The notes under the pieces: generated by a model
Told to the model about the DNA's origin: nothing
Databases searched by the model: none
Seen by the model: the letters and a program-made list of their open reading frames with translations, nothing else
NCBI GenBank assembly: GCA_004356215.1
Contig: SMXR01000038.1
Location: 1-5,302, forward strand
Direction of reading: 5' to 3'
Source: Alphaproteobacteria bacterium
GTDB taxonomy: Bacteria > Pseudomonadota > Alphaproteobacteria > Sphingomonadales > SMXR01
DNA length: 5,302 bases
Translations under genes and position numbers: made by a program
In this document: piece by piece, positions 1-5,302 of the stretch
Layout: each line of letters starts with the position of its first letter
Position numbering within the stretch: position 1 is the stretch's first letter

Positions 1-1282
1 ACGCTATATGGAATTTGACCCTATCCAGTTTGCTTACTCACTTTTGACCCGAAGCCAGCGTGTCAGCCATGAAAATCTGAGGTTGCGGGATAAAACCTGG
101 CTTGAAGGGGCGGAAAAGTGGTTTGCCGAACGGACCACCGGAAAACCCTTGAAAAAGGCGATCCCGCCAATGTTCACCCCGTTCAAGCTTAGGGACATGG
201 CCTTGAAAAACCGAATTGTTGTCTCACCCATGTGTATGTATTCGGCTGAAGACGGTACCGTAAATGATTTTCATTTTGTTCACCTGGGATCCCGCGCCCA
301 GGGCGGTGCCGGGCTGGTTTATACCGAGATGACCGACGTTTCCAGGGATGGGCGCATCAGCCCCGGCTGTGCCGGTCTTTATAACGATGATCACGTCAAA
401 GCCTGGAAACGGATTGTCGATTTTATTCACGCCAATACCGGGGCCAAGGTGGCGATTCAGTTGGCCCATGCCGGGCGCAAAGGCTCAACCAAAATTGGAT
501 GGGAAGGGTATGACATCCCCCTTGAGGATGGAAACTGGCCGTTGCTCGGCCCTTCCCCAATCCCCTGGGCGGAGATAAACCAGATCCCGCGAGAGATGAC
601 CCGGGATGATATGGAAAAAGTGAAAAATGACTTTGTCCAGGCCACCAAAAGGGCCATTCAGTGCGGCTTTGATATGGTGGAAATGCACTGTGGTCATGGC
701 TATTTACTGTCTTCCTTTATTACGCCGATTTCAAATCAGCGAAACGATAAATATGGCGGATCGCTGAAAAACCGGCTGCGGTTTCCTCTGGAGGTTTTTA
801 AAGCCATGCGGGCAGTCTGGCCTAAAGAGAAACCCATGTCGGTCAGGATTTCAGCCAGCGACTGGATTGGGGAAAAAGGCGTCACTGGCGATGATGCGGT
901 TATAATTGCCGATGCCTTCAAAGGGGTTGGCGTCGATATCGTTGACGTTTCTGCGGGCCAAACGTCACCCGAAGCCCGACCGGTTTATGGCCGGATGTTT
1001 CAAACCCCCCTTGCCGATCAAATAAGAAACCAGGGACATACCGCCACCATGGCTGTAGGCAATATTTATGAAGTTGATCACGTCAACAGCATCCTTATGG
1101 CCGGTCGTGCCGACCTGTGTTGTCTCGCCCGGCCCCATCTGCTTGATCCCTACTGGACACTCAGGGCGGCGGCCGAATTAGGATACCGGGAAATTGATAT
1201 CCCACCGCAATACGAGTCCGGCTTTGACCAGCTTGAACGCAATCTGGCGCGCCAGGCAGAAATGACAGTGATGAAAGTATGA
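1..1282 (+). CDS. 2-aminobenzoyl-CoA monooxygenase/reductase family protein (bifunctional aryl-CoA 5-hydroxylase/OYE reductase), 3' part
   Basis: The gene is cut by the window start. The reading frame is open from base 2, and the Met at base 8 is probably internal: the residues around it (RYMEFDPIQFAYSLLTRS, then SHENLRLRD) resemble the end of the FAD monooxygenase half of these fusions. The remaining part, from about nt 160, is a complete YqjM-type Old Yellow Enzyme domain. Counting the Met at base 8 as residue 1, visible marks are SPMCMYS (Cys76, Tyr78), QLAHAGRK at 151-158, the His pair in MHCGHGYL (His227, His230), SVRIS with Arg280, and the FMN-phosphate region GRADLCCLARP near 367-376. 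In characterised relatives, the first half hydroxylates 2-aminobenzoyl-CoA at C5 using O2 and NAD(P)H, and the second half reduces the ring to a 2-amino-5-oxocyclohexene carboxyl-CoA. The enzyme is cytoplasmic. The stop overlaps the next start by 4 nt. Salicylyl-CoA is an alternative substrate. Confidence 0.88.
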   Translation, partial: RYMEFDPIQFAYSLLTRSQRVSHENLRLRDKTWLEGAEKWFAERTTGKPLKKAIPPMFTPFKLRDMALKNRIVVSPMCMYSAEDGTVNDFHFVHLGSRAQGGAGLVYTEMTDVSRDGRISPGCAGLYNDDHVKAWKRIVDFIHANTGAKVAIQLAHAGRKGSTKIGWEGYDIPLEDGNWPLLGPSPIPWAEINQIPREMTRDDMEKVKNDFVQATKRAIQCGFDMVEMHCGHGYLLSSFITPISNQRNDKYGGSLKNRLRFPLEVFKAMRAVWPKEKPMSVRISASDWIGEKGVTGDDAVIIADAFKGVGVDIVDVSAGQTSPEARPVYGRMFQTPLADQIRNQGHTATMAVGNIYEVDHVNSILMAGRADLCCLARPHLLDPYWTLRAAAELGYREIDIPPQYESGFDQLERNLARQAEMTVMKV

Positions 1283-2046
1283 ACGATTTAACAAACCAAC
1301 ATATTTTGATTACCGGCGGTGGTAGCGGGATTGGTTTGGCTATAGCCAAATCTTTCACTAAAAGCGGAGCCAAGGTCAGCCTGGCCGGGCGCGGGGAAAA
1401 GAAACTTAAGGCCGCTGTCAAAAATCTACCCAAAGCACAGTATGCGGTGATGGATGTTACCGATAAAACTTCGGTTGAAAGAGGTTTCGCGGCCCTTCTC
1501 AAAACCTTTGGACCGGTTAGCATTTTAATCAATAACGCCGGGGCTGCTGAATCCGCACCGTTCACTAAAACCGATCCAGAGTTATGGAACCGGATGCTGG
1601 CGGTAAATTTAACCGGAGTTTTCCTTTGCTCAAGGGCGGCGCTACCCGGAATGATGGGATTGGGGCAGGGCCGGATCATCAATATCGCCAGCACTGCCGG
1701 GCTAAAGGGTTTTGCCTATTCAGCGGCTTATAGCGCCGCCAAGCATGGCGTGATCGGGTTAACCCGGTCTTTGGCCATTGAGCTGGCAAAATCGGGCATT
1801 ACCGTAAATGCGGTTTGCCCCGGCTTTACCAATACCGCAATAGTCGAGAAAGCGGTCGAGACAATAATGAAAAAAACCGGGGCCAGCAGGAAAGAATCGC
1901 TGGAAAAAATTACAAAATTTAATCCTTCAGGACGTCTGGTTGAACCCGAAGAGGTGGCTGAAGTTGTTCATTGGCTGGCATCAAGTGAGGCGAAAACAAC
2001 CACCGGGCAGGAGATTGTTGTGGCCGGCGGAGAAGTGATGCCATGA
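1279..2046 (+). CDS. SDR family NAD(P)-dependent oxidoreductase
   Basis: A classical short-chain dehydrogenase/reductase of 255 residues, the usual length. The Rossmann nucleotide motif TGGGSGIG lies at 12-19, NNAG at 85-88, and the Asn-Ser-Tyr-Lys tetrad is complete: Asn110, Ser138, Tyr151, Lys155 (YSAAK). PGFTNT at 181-186 follows, as in FabG-like members. Arg38 at the end of the second strand (LAGRG) favours NADP(H) over NAD(H), by the family rule. Asp59 in MDV fits adenine contact. The start is fixed by the ATGA overlap with the upstream gene; no strong Shine-Dalgarno is seen, so translational coupling is likely. In this operon it probably interconverts a hydroxyl and a ketone on an acyl-CoA intermediate, either a 3-hydroxyacyl-CoA step or reduction of the 5-oxo group left by the upstream enzyme. 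The substrate is inferred from context only; the fold and cofactor chemistry are well supported. Confidence 0.93.
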   Translation: MNDLTNQHILITGGGSGIGLAIAKSFTKSGAKVSLAGRGEKKLKAAVKNLPKAQYAVMDVTDKTSVERGFAALLKTFGPVSILINNAGAAESAPFTKTDPELWNRMLAVNLTGVFLCSRAALPGMMGLGQGRIINIASTAGLKGFAYSAAYSAAKHGVIGLTRSLAIELAKSGITVNAVCPGFTNTAIVEKAVETIMKKTGASRKESLEKITKFNPSGRLVEPEEVAEVVHWLASSEAKTTTGQEIVVAGGEVMP

Positions 2047-2540
2047 CCCCCACCCAATTGGCCAGAAAAAAAACGGGAATGGATAACCAGGGAAAACAGT
2101 CTTTGAGGGTTTGGCTGCAACTTCTGGGACTAACGACGATTATTGAGAAAAAAATCCGCCGCCGGTTATGGGAGGAATTTGAAACCACGTTGCCCCGGTT
2201 TGATGTTTTGGCAACTTTGGAGCATGTGCATGGAAAAGTGACCATGGGGGAATTGTCACGCCATTTGCTTGTCTCGAAAGGAAATGTCACAGGTGTTGTC
2301 GCCAATCTGGTTGACCAGGGTTTTATCAAAAAAGAAAACTCTACCGAGGATCGCCGGACCCAGTATCTAAGCCTGACCCCTCACGGGGCCCATGAGTTTG
2401 AAAAACTTGCCAAAGCTCACCAGGGGTGGATTGAAGATCTTTTTTCAGGGCTGGAAGAAAAATCCATGGCTGGCCTTTTGGAAAAACTTGGCCAATTAAA
2501 AACCTCGCTTACCACCAATGCAAAAGGGGAGGACGCATGA
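2043..2540 (+). CDS. MarR family transcriptional regulator
   Basis: A 165-residue winged helix-turn-helix protein of typical MarR length. An N-terminal dimerisation helix (about 18-47) is followed by PRFDVLATL (51-59). The DNA-binding part starts with TMGELSRHLLVSKGNVTGVV (67-86), whose second half is the recognition helix, then LVDQGFIKKE and the wing with EDRRTQYLSLTPHG (102-115), including the conserved Asp103-Arg-Arg. C-terminal helices (118-156) complete the dimer interface. The start at 2043 gives an ATGA overlap with the SDR gene and has GGAG about 10 nt upstream; the in-frame ATG at 2079 (residue 13) is possible because residues 1-12 lie outside the domain. It sits inside the operon, overlapping genes on both sides. 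MarR proteins of aromatic-acid operons often repress until an aryl-CoA binds (for example CouR with p-coumaroyl-CoA), so an aryl-CoA ligand is a reasonable inference. No operator is visible here. Confidence 0.93.
   Translation: MTPTQLARKKTGMDNQGKQSLRVWLQLLGLTTIIEKKIRRRLWEEFETTLPRFDVLATLEHVHGKVTMGELSRHLLVSKGNVTGVVANLVDQGFIKKENSTEDRRTQYLSLTPHGAHEFEKLAKAHQGWIEDLFSGLEEKSMAGLLEKLGQLKTSLTTNAKGEDA
2526..2532 (+). promoter_or_regulatory. Strong ribosome binding site for the crotonase-like gene
   Basis: GGGGAGG lies inside the last codons of the MarR gene, 4 nt before the ATG at 2537. It supports that start and means the downstream gene can recruit ribosomes itself as well as by ATGA coupling. Confidence 0.7.
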
Positions 2541-3346
2541 ACCCGAACGATTTCAAACCAACCCATTTTAATTGGGATTTTGCCAAGGGGGTGGCCACCA
2601 TCACCCTCAACCGGCCGGAAAAGAAAAATCCACTGACGTTTTCTTCTTATGCCGAATTGCGGGACACTTTCCAGAATCTAAAAAAGACACCAGAAGTAAA
2701 GGCCATCATCCTTACTGGTGCTGGAGGAAATTTTTGTTCCGGTGGTGATGTCCATGAAATTATCGGGCCGCTCACCAAAATGAATGAAAAAGAATTATTG
2801 AATTTTACTCAGATGACCGGCGATCTGGTCAAGGCCATGATCAGCTGCCCCCAACCTATCATCGCCGCGGTTGATGGTATTTGTGTAGGCGCTGGCGCAA
2901 TCCTGGCGATGGCTTCTGACCTGCGGCTTGCCACCCCTTTGGTAAAAACAGCATTTCTGTTTAACAGGGTCGGCCTGGCTGGTTGTGATATGGGGGCCTG
3001 CGCCATGTTGCCCCGGATCATTGGCCAAGGGCGCGCTAGTGAGCTGTTATTTCTGGGCCGCACCATGACCGCCGAGGAGGGTGAACGCTGGGGATTTTAT
3101 AACAATATTTACGCCCCGGAAGATTTGATGGACAAGGCTCAGCTTTTGGCAAGCCGTCTCGCCAAAGGGCCGACATTTGCCAACGGAATTACCAAACAAC
3201 AGCTATATCTTGAGTGGGATATGAATATATTTGATGCCATCGACAGTGAAGCCAGGGCGCAGGCGTTGTGTATGCAGAAAAAAGACTTCAAGCGTGCTTA
3301 TGATGCCTTTGTTGCCAAGAAAAAACCAGATTTTAAAGGGGATTAA
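2537..3346 (+). CDS. Enoyl-CoA hydratase/isomerase (crotonase) family protein with atypical active site
   Basis: A 269-residue crotonase-fold protein of normal length. Visible family marks are VATITLNRPEKKNPL (19-33), the first oxyanion loop NFCSGGDV (65-72), the helix region AAVDGICVGAGAILAMASD (110-128) with the second oxyanion glycines, LPRIIGQGRASELL (158-171) and the closing KKKPDFKG. Aligned by eye to rat mitochondrial enoyl-CoA hydratase, the two catalytic glutamates (Glu144, Glu164) fall on Ile122 and Arg144, so plain hydratase activity is doubtful. Asp151 in AGCDMGAC lines up with the aspartate of the PxDxG stretch used by PaaG-type isomerases and by MenB/BadI-like enzymes. An isomerase or ring-opening role on a cyclic acyl-CoA is therefore an inference that suits the operon. 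The start overlaps the MarR stop as ATGA and has a strong ribosome site. The family call is firm; the reaction is not. Confidence 0.92.
   Translation: MNPNDFKPTHFNWDFAKGVATITLNRPEKKNPLTFSSYAELRDTFQNLKKTPEVKAIILTGAGGNFCSGGDVHEIIGPLTKMNEKELLNFTQMTGDLVKAMISCPQPIIAAVDGICVGAGAILAMASDLRLATPLVKTAFLFNRVGLAGCDMGACAMLPRIIGQGRASELLFLGRTMTAEEGERWGFYNNIYAPEDLMDKAQLLASRLAKGPTFANGITKQQLYLEWDMNIFDAIDSEARAQALCMQKKDFKRAYDAFVAKKKPDFKGD
3335..3341 (+). promoter_or_regulatory. Ribosome binding site that fixes the acyl-CoA dehydrogenase start
   Basis: AAAGGGG lies in the last codons of the crotonase-like gene, 9 nt before the ATG at 3351. It favours 3351 over the in-frame upstream ATG at 3231. Confidence 0.65.
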
Positions 3347-3350
3347 AGCA

Positions 3351-4517
3351 ATGAATAGTTTTCTCGACTTGCCATTTTTTGAGCCCCATCATTTAAAACT
3401 AGCCCAGGACCTGGATGCTTGGGCGGTTAAAAACCTGACATCGCTTGCCAAGAAAAACCATTCTGATGTTGATGCTTTTTGCGGGCAAATCCTGAAAAAA
3501 TTAAGCGCTGGTGGCTGGCTGAAATATACCGTACCGGCAGAATTTGGTGGGGTTTTTGAGAAATTTGATGTCCGTTCACTTTGCATCATTCGCGAAACAC
3601 TGGCGCGCCACCTGGGGTTGGCAGATTTTGTCTTTGCTATGCAGGGCTTGGGGTCGGGGGCAATTTCGCTTTTTGGCAGTGAAGAAATAAAAAAAGCCTA
3701 CCTCCCAGCCGTGGGCAAGGGGGAGAAGGTTGCCGCCTTTGCCTTGACCGAACCCAAGGCCGGGTCCGATGCCGCCAATATAACCATGAGCGCGGCTGAT
3801 AAAGGTGGTCATTATGTTTTGAATGGCCAGAAAACACTGATTTCTAACGGCGGTATTGCGGATTTTTATACCGTTTTTGCCCGAACGGGAGAAGGTGACG
3901 GGGCCAAAGGTATCAGCGCATTTGTCATTGATGCAAACTCGGCTGGACTAGAAGTGGTTGAGCGTATTGAAGTGATGGCCCCGCATCCGCTGGCGCGCCT
4001 CAGGTTCAAGGATTGTAAGGTTTCAAAGGAAAACCTTCTGGGCAAACCGGGGGAAGGGTTCAAGGTGGCGATGACCACCCTCGATGTATTCCGGATTTCG
4101 GTGGCCGCCGCCGCCCTTGGCTTTTCCAGGCGGGCGCTTGAAGAGGCTGGAAAACGTGTCCAGGGGCGCAAGATGTTTGGCGCGCCAATGGCCGACTTGC
4201 AAATGATCCAGGCAATGATTGCCGAAATGGCGCTTGATGTGGATGCCAGCGCCCTGTTGGTTTACCGGGCTGGATGGAAGCGCGACGTTAAAGGCGTCCG
4301 GGTGACCAAAGAGGCAGCCATGGCGAAACTTTACGCCACTGAAGCTGCCCAAAGCGTGGTCGACAAGGCAGTCCAGATTTGGGGCGGCATGGGAGTTGTC
4401 TCAGGCCAGACTGTGGAAAAGCTTTATCGGGAAGTTCGGGCGCTGCGCATCTATGAAGGTGCGTCTGAAGTACAAAAAATAATCATTGCCCGCAAACATT
4501 TGGAAAATTTGGATTAG
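3351..4517 (+). CDS. Acyl-CoA dehydrogenase family protein
   Basis: A 388-residue FAD-dependent acyl-CoA dehydrogenase, complete and of usual length. The N-terminal helical domain runs to about 125 (with VPAEFGG at 61-67). The middle beta domain opens with the family signature FALTEPKAGSDAA (130-142), followed by LNGQKTLISNGGIADFY (157-173). The C-terminal helical domain holds RKMFGAPMADLQMIQ (273-287), the second signature QIWGGMGVVSG (342-352) and IYEGASEVQ (367-375). Glu369 in IYEG is in the place of the MCAD catalytic base Glu376. The second signature has Gly352 where an acidic residue is usual, a mild deviation. The start at 3351 is 4 nt after the previous stop and has a ribosome site; an earlier in-frame ATG at 3231 would add 40 residues unlike the family. 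It probably introduces a 2,3-double bond in a cyclic or opened acyl-CoA, passing electrons to ETF. The exact substrate is unknown. Confidence 0.93.
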   Translation: MNSFLDLPFFEPHHLKLAQDLDAWAVKNLTSLAKKNHSDVDAFCGQILKKLSAGGWLKYTVPAEFGGVFEKFDVRSLCIIRETLARHLGLADFVFAMQGLGSGAISLFGSEEIKKAYLPAVGKGEKVAAFALTEPKAGSDAANITMSAADKGGHYVLNGQKTLISNGGIADFYTVFARTGEGDGAKGISAFVIDANSAGLEVVERIEVMAPHPLARLRFKDCKVSKENLLGKPGEGFKVAMTTLDVFRISVAAAALGFSRRALEEAGKRVQGRKMFGAPMADLQMIQAMIAEMALDVDASALLVYRAGWKRDVKGVRVTKEAAMAKLYATEAAQSVVDKAVQIWGGMGVVSGQTVEKLYREVRALRIYEGASEVQKIIIARKHLENLD

Positions 4518-4522
4518 GAAAG
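4516..4522 (+). promoter_or_regulatory. Ribosome binding site for the CoA ligase
   Basis: AGGAAAG overlaps the TAG stop of the acyl-CoA dehydrogenase and sits 8 nt before the ATG at 4531. The whole intergenic space is 13 nt, with no room for a separate promoter. Confidence 0.6.
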
Positions 4523-4530
4523 CTGCTTTC

Positions 4531-5302
4531 ATGAGCGATATAAAAACAGCCCTGAAAGATACTTTTGTTTTGGACAATATGCCCGATGCTTCAGACTGTC
4601 CCGAGATCACTTTTGGCCTGCCCGAGCTTGAATACCCTTCAAGGCTGAATGCCGCCGAAATCCTTTTGAAGAATGAACCGGACCGGGTTGCTATTTTGAC
4701 CCGCGAGGGTAACTGGAGCTATGGCAAGCTTGCCCGAAAGGTCAATCAGATCGCCCACGTTCTGGTTGATGATATGGGGCTTGTTTCCGGCAACCGGGTG
4801 CTGCTTCGGGCGCCGAATACAGCGATGATGGCGGCGTGCTGGCTGGCGGTTCTGAAAGCGGGCGGGGTAGCGGTCTCAACCATGCCGCTTCTAAGGGCCA
4901 GGGAAATGGCTACAGTCATAGACAAGGCCCAGGCAACCCATGCCCTTTGTGAAGCTGGAATGCTGGAAGAGCTTCACCTGGCGCGGGAAAAAACCAAAAC
5001 CCTGGGTGCTGTTCTAACCTTCGGCAAGGGCGGTGACCTTGAAGGAAAAATGGTGGCGAAATCTTCCGATTTCAAAGCCGTTGATACCTATGCCAATGAT
5101 CCAGCACTTTTGGCCTTTACGTCCGGAACCACCGGCAAACCCAAGGCTTGCATCCATGGCCATTGTGATATTCTAACCATGGCCAACACTTTTTCCCGGA
5201 ACATCCTTCAAGCTGGAAGGGATGAAATTTTTGCCGGCACCCCGCCCCTATCGTTTACCTTTGGCCTGGGCGGATTACTTGTTTTTCCATTTGCTGTCGG
5301 TG
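4531..5302 (+). CDS. Aryl-CoA ligase (AMP-binding), probable 2-aminobenzoate/benzoate-CoA ligase type, 5' part
   Basis: The frame is open from the ATG at 4531 through the window end, giving 257 residues of a protein usually a little over 500 long. The N-terminal region has LPELEYPSRLNAAEILL (30-46), the IAHVLVDDMGLVSGNRVLL stretch (74-92) and VLKAGGVAVSTMPLLRARE (107-125), a pattern I recognise from 2-aminobenzoate-CoA and benzoate-CoA ligases. The ATP-binding loop AFTSGTTGKPKACIHGH spans 195-211, and TPPLSFTFGLGGLLVFP (237-253) is the substrate-side A4/A5-like region of this group. The catalytic C-terminal lysine domain lies outside the window. It would activate the aromatic acid to its CoA ester using ATP, forming an acyl-AMP intermediate, and so supply the substrate of the fused monooxygenase/reductase at the other end of the operon. 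The benzoate/2-aminobenzoate subgroup is judged from resemblance; the exact acid is not proven. Confidence 0.9.
   Translation, partial: MSDIKTALKDTFVLDNMPDASDCPEITFGLPELEYPSRLNAAEILLKNEPDRVAILTREGNWSYGKLARKVNQIAHVLVDDMGLVSGNRVLLRAPNTAMMAACWLAVLKAGGVAVSTMPLLRAREMATVIDKAQATHALCEAGMLEELHLAREKTKTLGAVLTFGKGGDLEGKMVAKSSDFKAVDTYANDPALLAFTSGTTGKPKACIHGHCDILTMANTFSRNILQAGRDEIFAGTPPLSFTFGLGGLLVFPFAVG

Noticed and set aside
8..10. ATG at base 8 as the start of a stand-alone OYE reductase
   Set aside because: The frame is open upstream to the window edge, there is no ribosome site, and the next 30 residues match the end of the monooxygenase half of the fused family, so the gene is most likely truncated by the window.
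1161..1694. 177-residue open frame on the minus strand
   Set aside because: It lies opposite the fused-enzyme end and the SDR start, shows no recognisable domain, and the plus-strand genes have complete family motifs throughout; it is a shadow frame.
3231..3350. In-frame upstream start adding 40 residues to the acyl-CoA dehydrogenase
   Set aside because: It would overlap the crotonase gene by over 100 bases, the added residues are Lys/Arg-rich and unlike the family, and ATG 3351 has a well-placed ribosome site.
4023..4352. 109-residue minus-strand open frame, with others at 3866-4171 and 1919-2329
   Set aside because: All are antisense to well-supported genes with conserved motifs and have no sensible domain or ribosome site.
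4518..4530. Possible promoter or terminator between the acyl-CoA dehydrogenase and ligase genes
   Set aside because: The gap is only 13 nt, is occupied by a ribosome site, and shows no hairpin followed by a T run.

Overview
The window is a compact catabolic operon, entirely on the + strand, and almost every base is coding. It carries six genes, two of them cut by the window edges. Together they look like a CoA-dependent aerobic pathway for an aromatic acid, most probably 2-aminobenzoate (anthranilate) via 2-aminobenzoyl-CoA. This pathway type was first worked out in Azoarcus/Thauera-like Proteobacteria. Base composition is balanced by eye (about half G+C) and all genes look alike in codon use, so nothing suggests recent insertion of any single gene. 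A proteobacterium is likely, perhaps an alphaproteobacterium, but the sequence alone does not settle the lineage.

Layout: (1) 1-1282, the C-terminal part of a fused flavin monooxygenase / Old Yellow Enzyme (OYE)-type reductase of the 2-aminobenzoyl-CoA monooxygenase/reductase family (also annotated as bifunctional salicylyl-CoA 5-hydroxylase/oxidoreductase). (2) 1279-2046, a short-chain dehydrogenase/reductase. (3) 2043-2540, a MarR-family regulator. (4) 2537-3346, a crotonase-fold (enoyl-CoA hydratase-like) protein. (5) 3351-4517, an acyl-CoA dehydrogenase. (6) 4531-5302 (runs off), the N-terminal half of an aryl-CoA ligase. Genes 1-4 are joined by three successive ATGA stop/start overlaps, genes 4-5 are 4 nt apart and genes 5-6 are 13 nt apart. 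No internal promoter, terminator, RNA gene, repeat array or mobile element was seen.

Proposed working order: the ligase makes the aryl-CoA thioester. The fused monooxygenase/reductase hydroxylates the ring and then reduces it, giving a non-aromatic cyclic acyl-CoA. The dehydrogenase, crotonase-like and SDR proteins then process this by beta-oxidation-like chemistry, including a ring-opening step that must occur somewhere. The MarR protein, embedded between enzyme genes, probably controls the operon in response to an aryl-CoA. The point most worth a second look is the crotonase-like protein: by hand alignment it lacks both catalytic glutamates of true enoyl-CoA hydratases but has an aspartate where isomerase and ring-hydrolase members of the fold carry theirs.
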